A DNA stretch of 20,778 bases from contig DNGI01000082.1 in assembly GCA_003486645.1 (NCBI GenBank), forward strand, positions 1 to 20,778, written 5' to 3'. Source of the DNA: Cyanobacteria bacterium UBA11370 (lineage in GTDB: Bacteria; Cyanobacteriota; Cyanobacteriia; Cyanobacteriales; Coleofasciculaceae). The position numbers and the translations under genes are program-made. Numbering within the stretch: the stretch's first letter is position 1; every line of letters begins with the position of its first letter. The notes under the pieces are model-generated. The model had not been told where the DNA came from. It did not search any database and saw only the letters and a list, made by a program, of their open reading frames with translations. Of this stretch, positions 15,231 through 20,778 are shown one piece after another.

Positions 15231-15368
15231 GTTTTGACCTCTCCCCCAACCCCTCTCCTGCAAGGAAAGGGGGGCAAGATTGATAGTTTTGACCTCTCCC
15301 CCAACCCCTCGCCTTGTAGGAGAGGGGAGTAAGATTTCCGGCTCCCCCTTCCCTTGCAGGGAAGGGGG
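15231..15368. repeat. C/G-rich palindromic repeats between two cluster genes
   Basis: A 25-bp unit beginning GTTTTGACCTCTCCCCCAAC occurs at 15231-15255 and again at 15286-15310 (period 55), each leading into an imperfect CCCCTC..GAGGGG-type hairpin. A third hairpin, CCCCCTTCCCT-TGC-AGGGAAGGGGG (15344-15368), is a perfect 11-bp stem. Such C/G-rich palindromes are a common dispersed repeat type in cyanobacteria. Confidence 0.88.
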
Positions 15369-15421
15369 CTGGGGGGTTAGGTTTTTCGACTTATTGAGAA
15401 GGTGCAAAATCTGTGTTTTCC

Positions 15422-15751
15422 TCAAACCTTCTGGTTATCTTTTAAACCTTGGGTTTGTCGCAAACCTGTACTAAGTAAATACAATTCACTGAGGAAGATC
15501 GAGCCGACTAAAGCACCAATTGCAGTAGGTGCAACATTCAAACTATTGAAGGTTCCTTCTATGGGAAAGACTTGCGTATAAACTGCACCACCAACTAAAC
15601 CCCCAATCGTGCCAATTGTTTTGATTATTGCCAAGCTAATGGAACGGAAGGGATCGGGAGGAGGGGGTGGTGAGGGGAATCGCCACCAGCCGGGATAGGG
15701 TGTACCGCACCATCCCACAAATCCCCACAACCCAAGTAAGATTGGATTCAT
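15422..15751 (-). CDS. Small membrane protein with glycine-zipper helices
   Basis: A 109-residue protein. After a short hydrophobic, Trp/Pro-rich N-terminus (LLGLWGFVGWCG, then a run of five prolines near 29-33), it has two likely membrane-spanning segments: about 38-62 (SLAIIKTIGTIGGLVGGAVYTQVF, with GxxGGxxGG spacing) and about 73-96 (APTAIGALVGSIFLSELYLL). Glycine-zipper helices favour tight packing and oligomers, and a two-helix layout is also seen in phage holins, but I see no holin family signature. A good AAGGAG precedes the ATG by eight bases. It sits between the two EYE-repeat genes and after a 93-base gap. A pore or anchor role within the cluster is inference only. Confidence 0.75.
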   Translation of the reverse strand: MNPILLGLWGFVGWCGTPYPGWWRFPSPPPPPDPFRSISLAIIKTIGTIGGLVGGAVYTQVFPIEGTFNSLNVAPTAIGALVGSIFLSELYLLSTGLRQTQGLKDNQKV

Positions 15752-15844
15752 TTTTCTTTCTCCTTATTTGTTAATTGCCAAAGCTTTTCGTTGCGATCGC
15801 GCCTTGGGTTTCATTGCCGAAAACACCACTAAACCTACTCAGTT

Positions 15845-16969
15845 TTAGTAATAAAATTCGTACAACTCTGGCTGACGTTTGCGCTTACCTCCAGAGGCTC
15901 CGTGGCGCTTTGGTGGCTTCGGAGCGGAAGTGCCAGAAGGCGTTGGTGTTCCCCATTTATCTAATATATTCCTGGCCCAGGGAATTGATCCCTTTGTTAT
16001 TCGGTCTACTAGTTGCTTATCCGTGTCATTAAGATGCTTATAGATCTTGTAAGCATCTGATATCATCTTTTTCTGTTCTGGTGATTGAGCATATTCTATT
16101 TCCCACTCACCTTCGTATTCGCACTCATACTCTGATTGCTTTGCAGGTGCAGCTTTAGCAACTTTCTTCGCCGCTTCAGTCGATCGCACCAATGCTTTAG
16201 CGCAAGTCATGGGATTACCCAAAACTTTTTTCGTTTCCCCAGCCATAACTTGTGCGGCTGTAGTCGGGGTAACAGGCTTTCCTTGAGCGGCTTGTTTTGC
16301 TAATTTCTGACCCGTGCGAGCCACAATTGTTGGTACAGTTTTTACCAGCGGACGAGTTGCCGGATGCTTCCGTAATGTCCGAGTTAAAGTGGCTGCACCT
16401 TTAACAACTTTGGGGGAAATACGAGCCATTGAAGCCGTTTTAATCGGAATAATTCGAGCGGTAAAAGCACCTGTATAAGCTTCAGCTTCGGCTTCACTTT
16501 GCACTTGGCTAGCGATAGCTGCTAACGCTTCGGCTAACGCTTCTGGTTGTGGCGTTGCTGTTGCTTCGTACTCACTTTCATACTCATATTCGCTCTCAAA
16601 TTCATACTCGAATTCTCCTTCACGAGCAAGTTGTCCCGCTAGAGAACCCAGCGCCTGTCCGACTCCTGGGCCACCAATTGCGGTTCCTACAGCTTTAGCG
16701 GCAATTGGCGCAACTTTTTTGAGAACGGGCGCTAATTTACTAGCAATTCCCTTTAGTTTCTTGAAAAAAGCTTCACTTTCGTCCTCGTATTCGTACTCGT
16801 ATTCGCCTTCCCCTTCAAACAAACCGAGAGCGCCACCTACTCCTTTGAGAACATCGCCGAGGAATTCTTCTCCTTCATATTCCCCTTCATATTCCTGTTG
16901 CTGTCCACTCTCGAATTCGGACTCAAATTCATCCTCGAATTCTTGCTGCATGGTTTCTCCGTCCCACAT
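15845..16969 (-). CDS. EYE-repeat low-complexity protein B
   Basis: A 374-residue protein, first gene of the cluster. Blocks in order: acidic start (EFEDEFESEFE, EYEGEYEGEEF, residues 10-36), hydrophobic FLGDVLKGVGGALGLF (36-51), EGEGEYEYEYEDE (52-64), amphipathic FFKKLKGIASKLAPVLKKVAPIAAKAVGTAIGG (68-100), EFEYEFESEYEYESEYE (119-135), a glutamate/alanine helix (141-165), then a basic Ala-rich helical domain (172-275) with KGAATLTRTLRKHPATRPLVKTVPTIVARTGQKLA, another acidic segment EYECEYEGEWEIEY (280-293), and a C-terminal globular tail (294-374) ending in a basic patch and YEFYY. A near-perfect AAAGGAG eight bases upstream of the ATG indicates strong translation. No signal peptide. Function unknown. 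Confidence 0.82.
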   Translation of the reverse strand: MWDGETMQQEFEDEFESEFESGQQQEYEGEYEGEEFLGDVLKGVGGALGLFEGEGEYEYEYEDESEAFFKKLKGIASKLAPVLKKVAPIAAKAVGTAIGGPGVGQALGSLAGQLAREGEFEYEFESEYEYESEYEATATPQPEALAEALAAIASQVQSEAEAEAYTGAFTARIIPIKTASMARISPKVVKGAATLTRTLRKHPATRPLVKTVPTIVARTGQKLAKQAAQGKPVTPTTAAQVMAGETKKVLGNPMTCAKALVRSTEAAKKVAKAAPAKQSEYECEYEGEWEIEYAQSPEQKKMISDAYKIYKHLNDTDKQLVDRITKGSIPWARNILDKWGTPTPSGTSAPKPPKRHGASGGKRKRQPELYEFYY

Positions 16970-17009
16970 GATCTAACTCCTTTTGAAGTTTTTGTGAAGT
17001 CATCTTCCA

Positions 17010-17015
17010 CGTATA
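17010..17015 (-). promoter_or_regulatory. Candidate -10 box for the EYE cluster
   Basis: TATACG on the minus strand, about 40 bases upstream of the first cluster start codon. No convincing -35 box is present at the expected spacing, which would fit an activator-dependent promoter with the repeat sites just upstream. This is weak evidence by itself. Confidence 0.3.
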
Positions 17016-17047
17016 ACCAATGTCGCAAATGGCTTACCAGTCGCTTT

Positions 17048-17098
17048 TTTGAGTGACATTCATTTGAGGTAACTCGTTTGAGTGTCACTCATTTGAGG
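17048..17098. promoter_or_regulatory. Two direct 22-bp operator-like sites, 29 bp apart
   Basis: TTTGAGTGACATTCATTTGA and TTTGAGTGTCACTCATTTGA (both followed by GG) at 17048-17069 and 17077-17098 match at 20 of 22 positions. Each carries a dyad core GAGTG-N-CAYTC, perfect in the second copy (GAGTGTCACTC). The 29-bp period is close to three helical turns, placing both on one face. They lie about 80 to 130 bases upstream of the cluster's first start codon and face a LuxR-type regulator gene, so they are good candidates for its binding sites. Confidence 0.55.
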
Positions 17099-17444
17099 GA
17101 CAGGTATATATACTTTGAGCTGTCGGCGATCAGGGAGTGAAGGCTGAGTATTTTTTACTCTTAATAGAGAATATTTGTCCCTTTAGTGCATAAGTTCGGT
17201 AACGCCAGGGATACAATAATTCAGCACTTAAGGTAACACCTAGAAACCTAAGCTGTTGAAGAATCTGAGTGCTGTGCCAGAGTGACAACTGACCTCTAAT
17301 GTAAAGAAATTTCCGAAATATCCTGAAGCATGAATGTATGAAAAGAATATGAAGGATTCATCAAGTTTCTGTGAACCCGACCGAAATCTTGTGTGAAAAT
17401 AACCCAATTGTTTTGCGGTGCTATTTAAAGAATCAAGATCAAGT

Positions 17445-17819
17445 ATGATTCCCCTACCTCCAGATGAACTGTTCAAACAGCTTATTAATCAAATCGAACA
17501 GCCTACTCAATCACCGATGGAACCACAACTTGAAGAAACTGGAAATGAAATAATTTGGCAGGGTAATTTGGATGGAATAAACTACTACATCGTGCGGTCT
17601 CGCCAAAAATCACCGCCTCGAATTACCCTAAGTTCTCGTGAAAAAGCGATCGCCAGATTGGTTGCTCAAGGTTTACCCAATAAATGTATTGGTCATCAAC
17701 TTGATATCAGTCCCTGGACAGTGGCAAGTTATTTGAGGCGTATTTTTGCCAAACTGGGTGTTACGTCGAGAACGGCAATGATTAACCAGCTTATGCAAGA
17801 AAAGATATTACAAGATTGA
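17445..17819 (+). CDS. LuxR-type (GerE) transcriptional regulator
   Basis: A 124-residue protein counted from the ATG at 17445. Its C-terminal half is a LuxR/GerE HTH: LSSREKAIARLVAQGLPNKCIGHQLDISPWTVASYLRRIFAKLGVTSRTAMI, with the usual SxRE start, the turn NKxIG, the recognition helix SPWTVASYLRRIFAKLGV and the SRTAM close. The N-terminal 60 residues (PPDELFKQLINQIEQ... NEIIWQGNLDGINYYIVRS) resemble a short sensory segment seen in small cyanobacterial LuxR-type proteins; there is no receiver domain or acyl-homoserine-lactone-binding domain. A GTG at 17418 could give nine more residues, but neither start has a clear ribosome site. It is divergent from the seven-gene cluster, with two direct repeats in between, so it is the most likely regulator of that cluster. 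Confidence 0.85.
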   Translation: MIPLPPDELFKQLINQIEQPTQSPMEPQLEETGNEIIWQGNLDGINYYIVRSRQKSPPRITLSSREKAIARLVAQGLPNKCIGHQLDISPWTVASYLRRIFAKLGVTSRTAMINQLMQEKILQD

Positions 17820-17870
17820 GATTTATAGCAGTTCTCAATTTGATAAGGTACAAATTTCTTGGTTTTAGGG

Positions 17871-17898
17871 AGTGGGGAGTGGGGAGTGGGGAGTGGGG
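17871..17898. repeat. Heptamer array AGTGGGG x4
   Basis: Four perfect AGTGGGG units in the gap between the convergent LuxR-type and sat genes. A related GGGGAGTGGGGAG stretch occurs near 20716. Confidence 0.9.
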
Positions 17899-18026
17899 AA
17901 GAAAATTAAATGTACCTCAGCCATTTGAGAAAGGCTATAATTTTCTTCGCCAAACGACGTTCCGCTACGCTAACTCCCCGTCTCCCCCTCAATCTTTATT
18001 AAGTTGACTCAACCGGACATAAAAGA

Positions 18027-19193
18027 TTACTCGTGCATTGCTCTTGCTAATTCAGCGGCGACTAGGGGGCGAGAAAATTGAGGGGGTGGTAACTCACCTC
18101 GACGTAGCATTTCTCGTACTTTAGTACCGGATAAGTGGATGCGTTGTTCGGGTTTACTGGGACTCGTCTTAGAAGTTGCCATTGTTTCGGTGATTTCGCA
18201 ATAAAAGGCGTGTTCAAACTTCAGGGGTACAATTCCAAGTTCCTCTGGCTCAAATTCATCAAAAATGTACTGAGCATCGTAAGTACCATAATAATCCCCA
18301 ACACCCGCATGGTCACGTCCCACAATGAAGTGAGTACAGCCGTAATTCTTACGCACCATTGCATGAAAAATCGCTTCCCTTGGACCTGCGTAGCGCATTG
18401 CAGCCGGGTTAATTGCCAAAATTACGCGGTCTTTGGGGAAATAATTATCAATCATAATTTCGTAGCAACGCATCCGCACATCAGCTGGAATATCGTCGCT
18501 TTTCGTAGCACCGACCAAGGGATGAAGGAACAGACCATCTACAATTTCTAGGGCACATTTAATAATGTATTCATGCGCTCGATGGATGGGGTTACGAGTC
18601 TGAAATCCGACGACAGTTTTCCACCCCTTTTCTTTGAATCGGCGACGAGATTCGGCTGGATCGATTTGGTAAGAGGGAAACAGAGGATGGAGGTCACGTT
18701 GCATTAACCAGACCGGACCTGCAAGATTAACATTTCCTTGGTCATAAACCACCTTAACACCGGGGTGCTTGTCTTCATCGGTACGGTAAACATTGACCGC
18801 CTCACGTTTTTTATCGTAATGATATTTTTGAGTGAGTTCTAAAACACCAACAAAGCGTCCGTTAGGGTCATACAAACCAACCAAACTACCTTCTTTTAGC
18901 GGTTCTGCTGTGGCTTCGTCTACGGAAAGGGTAATAGGAATTGACCAAGGCAAACCATTCGCCAGACGCATGGTGTCAACAACTGATTCGTAGTCGGCTT
19001 GTTCCATAAAGCCAGTCAGGGGACTAAATCCGCCGATCGCAATCAACTCTAAATCAGACGTGGCTCTCTCATCAAGCTGGACTTTGGGTAGAGAATCTGC
19101 TTTGTCTAAAAATTCAGAGTGCTGTTCGGGTGTGACAATGCGGTTGATTAGTTGGCCACCGTGGGGGGCGATTCCATCTGAATGCTTACTCAA
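18027..19193 (-). CDS. sat: ATP sulfurylase (sulfate adenylyltransferase)
   Basis: A 388-residue enzyme making adenosine 5'-phosphosulfate from sulfate and ATP, the first step of assimilatory sulfate reduction in the cytoplasm. Diagnostic segments are present: [10 protein letters not shown] near 54-63, the nucleotide-binding [11 protein letters not shown] (199-209) with the HxxH pair H204 and H207, and [12 protein letters not shown] (292-303). The length is that of a monofunctional bacterial/cyanobacterial enzyme; no APS kinase domain is attached. The start codon is TTG at 19193, chosen because the N-terminus then reads [18 protein letters not shown], a pattern usual for cyanobacterial homologues, and because no in-frame ATG is available near it; AGAAAGG lies about ten bases upstream. 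A TnpB element is inserted within 90 bases upstream. Confidence 0.97.
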   Translation of the reverse strand: MSKHSDGIAPHGGQLINRIVTPEQHSEFLDKADSLPKVQLDERATSDLELIAIGGFSPLTGFMEQADYESVVDTMRLANGLPWSIPITLSVDEATAEPLKEGSLVGLYDPNGRFVGVLELTQKYHYDKKREAVNVYRTDEDKHPGVKVVYDQGNVNLAGPVWLMQRDLHPLFPSYQIDPAESRRRFKEKGWKTVVGFQTRNPIHRAHEYIIKCALEIVDGLFLHPLVGATKSDDIPADVRMRCYEIMIDNYFPKDRVILAINPAAMRYAGPREAIFHAMVRKNYGCTHFIVGRDHAGVGDYYGTYDAQYIFDEFEPEELGIVPLKFEHAFYCEITETMATSKTSPSKPEQRIHLSGTKVREMLRRGELPPPQFSRPLVAAELARAMHE

Positions 19194-19202
19194 GGTCTTT
19201 GC

Positions 19203-19259
19203 CTTTCTGGGTTAACTGCAATTCCAAAATAATCCTCTTTCTGGGTTAACTGCAATTCC
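19203..19259. repeat. Direct 23-bp repeat upstream of sat
   Basis: Two identical 23-bp copies (19203-19225 and 19237-19259, period 34), reading GTTAACCCAGAAAG at their core on the coding strand of sat. The nearer copy contains the probable ribosome site (AGAAAGG). They could be regulatory or a duplication made when the neighbouring mobile element arrived. Confidence 0.85.
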
Positions 19260-19276
19260 TCAATTGTCTATCTTGA

Positions 19277-19420
19277 GTGAACTACCTACACTAAGTCGAA
19301 GCGACTATAGTGTAGGCTTCTAACATCGTGGGGGAATGCCGTCGAGCGGGTACGCTCGCCCGCTTCGCTATCAGAACGGACTTGCGTCCCAACTTTGGTC
19401 TTACTTCCCCTCCGTTAGCA
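19277..19420 (-). ncRNA. Probable omega RNA (TnpB guide RNA scaffold) and right-end hairpin
   Basis: At the 3' end of tnpB, CCTACACTA (19285-19293) pairs perfectly with TAGTGTAGG (19308-19316), enclosing a second 5-bp stem, AGTCG/CGACT, with one bulged base. The tnpB stop codon lies in this stem. A second GC-rich hairpin-forming stretch (GAGCGGGTACGCTCGCCCGC) is at about 19345-19364. In IS200/IS605 elements, the transcript covering the tnpB 3' end and right end is the guide RNA of TnpB. Borders are inferred; the 3' edge is set after TTCAC at 19277. Confidence 0.45.
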
Positions 19421-20544
19421 GAGACGGCTGTTCCATCCGTCTGTAGCATTCTGATACCCTCTGCTCTAATATTTGTTGCTGCATTACCATCGCGGTCGTG
19501 ACGAGTTTGGCAATGAGGACAAGTCCACTCTCTAACATCAAGTGATAACTCATCAATCTGGTAATAGCAATTAGAGCAAAGTTTAGAACTGGGGAACCAT
19601 CGGTCAATTTCTACCAACTTTCCGCCTTTTTTCTCTAGCTTGTAAGCAAGGAAATTAGTAAACGTTCCCCATCCAGCATCAGATATCGCTTTAGCTAAAT
19701 TGGGATTGCGTACCATGCCTTTGACATTAAGATTTTCTACTACGACAACTTGGTTTTCGTTGACGAGTTTTCTTGATAACTTATGTAGAAAATCCTGACG
19801 GGATTTTGTTACCCGTTCGTACACTTTAGCTACAGTCTTTTTAGCTTTGTTTCTCGAATTGCTTCCTTTCTGCTTTCTAGCTAGTTTTTGTTGCTTGTGC
19901 TTGAGGTTTTTCTTGTGTTTGGCTAGATGCTTGGGATTTTTGTATTTAGACACTTTACTGCCATCGCTGGTGATAGCAAAATGGGTCAATCCTAAATCAA
20001 TCCCAATTACTTTCCCGTCTGTTGAAACTACTGGATTTTCGCCTTCAGTTTCGGTCAGTATTGATGCAAAGTATTTCCCTGATGGGTCTAAGCTAACCGT
20101 TACCGTTTTGATTGTTCCTTCTATGTTCCTGTGCAACTTAGCTTTAACTTTGCCAACTTGGCCAGGAAACTGAACAAACCCATTAAGTACTTTAACGTTT
20201 TGAGGATACTGAATTGACTGCTTGCCATGCTTCGACTTGTAACGAGGGAATCTAGCACGACCTGCAAAAAAGTTTTTGTAGGCTGTAGTTAGATTGAGCG
20301 TCGTTGCTTGCAAAACTTGGCTGTAGCATTCAGATAACCATACGGTACTTGGAGCTTTTTTGAGCTTTGGCAAGAATGCATTAAGTGCTGACTGACCAAG
20401 GCTTTTTCCAGTTTCTTTATAAGTCTCGATTGACTTATAAAGAGCAAAGTTCCACCACCATCTAGCACAACCAAAGTGCTGAGACAGCAGCACTTGTTGT
20501 TCTGCTGATGGATAAAGCCTAACCTTGACCGCTTTGTGCAGCAT
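19291..20544 (-). CDS. tnpB: TnpB RNA-guided endonuclease (IS200/IS605 OrfB)
   Basis: A 417-residue protein of normal length for cyanobacterial TnpB. The N-terminal HTH segment (VKVRLYPSAEQQVLLSQHFGCARWWWN) is complete. RuvC motifs are intact: GIDLG with D183, VVVENL with E270, and HDRDGNAATNI with D352. A zinc ribbon CSNC...CPHC (C323, C326, C342, C345) separates the last two. TnpB proteins are RNA-guided DNA nucleases, ancestral to Cas12, that cut at a short motif-adjacent target and help the element persist. A strong GGAGGG lies six bases before the ATG. All catalytic residues are present, so the enzyme may be active. It is in the same orientation as sat and ends 97 bases from its start. 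Confidence 0.95.
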   Translation of the reverse strand: MLHKAVKVRLYPSAEQQVLLSQHFGCARWWWNFALYKSIETYKETGKSLGQSALNAFLPKLKKAPSTVWLSECYSQVLQATTLNLTTAYKNFFAGRARFPRYKSKHGKQSIQYPQNVKVLNGFVQFPGQVGKVKAKLHRNIEGTIKTVTVSLDPSGKYFASILTETEGENPVVSTDGKVIGIDLGLTHFAITSDGSKVSKYKNPKHLAKHKKNLKHKQQKLARKQKGSNSRNKAKKTVAKVYERVTKSRQDFLHKLSRKLVNENQVVVVENLNVKGMVRNPNLAKAISDAGWGTFTNFLAYKLEKKGGKLVEIDRWFPSSKLCSNCYYQIDELSLDVREWTCPHCQTRHDRDGNAATNIRAEGIRMLQTDGTAVSANGGEVRPKLGRKSVLIAKRASVPARRHSPTMLEAYTIVAST

Positions 20545-20556
20545 CTTAATCCCTCC

Positions 20557-20582
20557 TTACTGCATTATACATAAAACAGTAA
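20557..20582 (-). promoter_or_regulatory. Candidate tnpB promoter with inverted repeat
   Basis: On the minus strand a TATAAT hexamer (20564-20569) lies about 20 bases before the start codon, within an inverted repeat TTACTG...CAGTAA (20557-20582). The leader would be very short, and no good -35 is seen, so this is tentative. Confidence 0.35.
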
Positions 20583-20778
20583 AGACATCAGGAAGATTTG
20601 GAAATTTCCGTTCCTCCAATTAAGAAGCCTTTCATCCCGCCGAAGACACTGGGTACAGTTATAGCGGGGGACTTCCCGGCGAAAAGTTAAATAGCTAGTG
20701 AACCTTTGCAGTCTTGGGGAGTGGGGAGTTGAGCAATGAAGAACGTTCTTTAACACAAAACGGACTATCGTCCCGCTA
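20583..20778. other. Region upstream of tnpB, no gene recognised
   Basis: About 200 bases to the window edge. It contains the candidate left-end stem, a 12-bp perfect palindrome AAGAACGTTCTT (20739-20750), an AGTGGGG-type stretch near 20716, and AACGGACTATCGTCCC (20759-20774), a near copy of a sequence inside the tnpB 3' region. The edge cuts whatever lies further upstream. Confidence 0.6.

Larger units (their letters stand above)
16970..17444. other. Divergent regulatory intergenic region
   Basis: About 475 bases between the cluster and its divergent LuxR-type regulator. It contains the two direct operator-like repeats at 17048-17098, a candidate -10 box for the cluster, and a GTATATATAC palindrome at 17104-17113. 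No protein-coding gene is recognised. Confidence 0.7.
19277..20670 (-). mobile_element. IS200/IS605-class element carrying only tnpB
   Basis: Intact tnpB, a right-end hairpin just inside TAGTTCAC, and no tnpA in the window, so movement would need a transposase supplied by another copy. The left end is not firmly located. A complementary CCCGC (20636-20640) / GCGGG (20664-20668) pair with a large loop is a candidate left-end structure. Confidence 0.5.

Noticed and set aside
7784..16969. Contractile injection system or prophage lysis module
   Set aside because: No sheath, tube, baseplate, AAA+ ATPase, portal, capsid or terminase gene is present. Wall-binding and possible pore proteins alone do not justify either label.
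18135..18551. Open frame of 138 codons on the plus strand
   Set aside because: It is antisense to the strongly supported sat gene and shows no family motif.

Overview
The window looks like chromosomal DNA of a cyanobacterium, probably a filamentous one. Seen directly: many copies of the octamer GCGATCGC (HIP1), heptanucleotide tandem arrays of the STRR type, many short dispersed palindromes, and gene families favoured in that phylum (Uma2/DUF820 nucleases, DUF433/DUF5615 pairs, a GUN4-domain protein, a solitary TnpB). No rRNA, tRNA or CRISPR array was recognised.

Layout. (1) 70-816, minus: a secreted SIMPL/DUF541 protein. (2) 1235-7674: an accessory stretch with a small PD-(D/E)XK-like protein, a Uma2 nuclease whose stop appears lost so that it runs into its convergent neighbour, a DUF433/DUF5615 toxin-antitoxin-like pair, a decayed HigB-type toxin with an apparently intact HigA-type antitoxin, a 933-residue HEAT-repeat protein ending in two GUN4 domains, and a stand-alone HsdR-N-like protein. 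(3) 7784-16969, minus: seven co-oriented genes that I cannot assign to any described system. In transcription order they are an acidic/aromatic 'EYE'-repeat protein, a small membrane protein, a second EYE-repeat protein built from the same blocks in another order, a gluzincin-like HExxH metallopeptidase, a large protein with a transthyretin-like N-terminus, an unrecognised helical protein, and a peptidoglycan-binding/OmpA-like/lysozyme-like fusion. (4) 17445-17819, plus: a LuxR-type regulator divergent from the cluster. Two near-identical 22-bp sites lie 29 bp apart in the shared intergenic region. (5) 18027-19193, minus: ATP sulfurylase (sat). (6) 19291-20544, minus: an intact TnpB of the IS200/IS605 class without TnpA, just upstream of sat.

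How the parts may work together. The seven-gene cluster is the most interesting part. It combines wall binding and possible wall cutting, a possible membrane pore, a protease, and two low-complexity acidic/aromatic proteins, under a probable dedicated LuxR-type regulator. This suggests an envelope-associated or exported assembly, but that is inference from domain content and gene order. Gaps inside the cluster are filled with repeats (heptamer arrays, palindromes), so it may be one operon interrupted by repeats or several units. The 1235-7674 stretch has the look of a defence/toxin-antitoxin graveyard, with both working and broken members.
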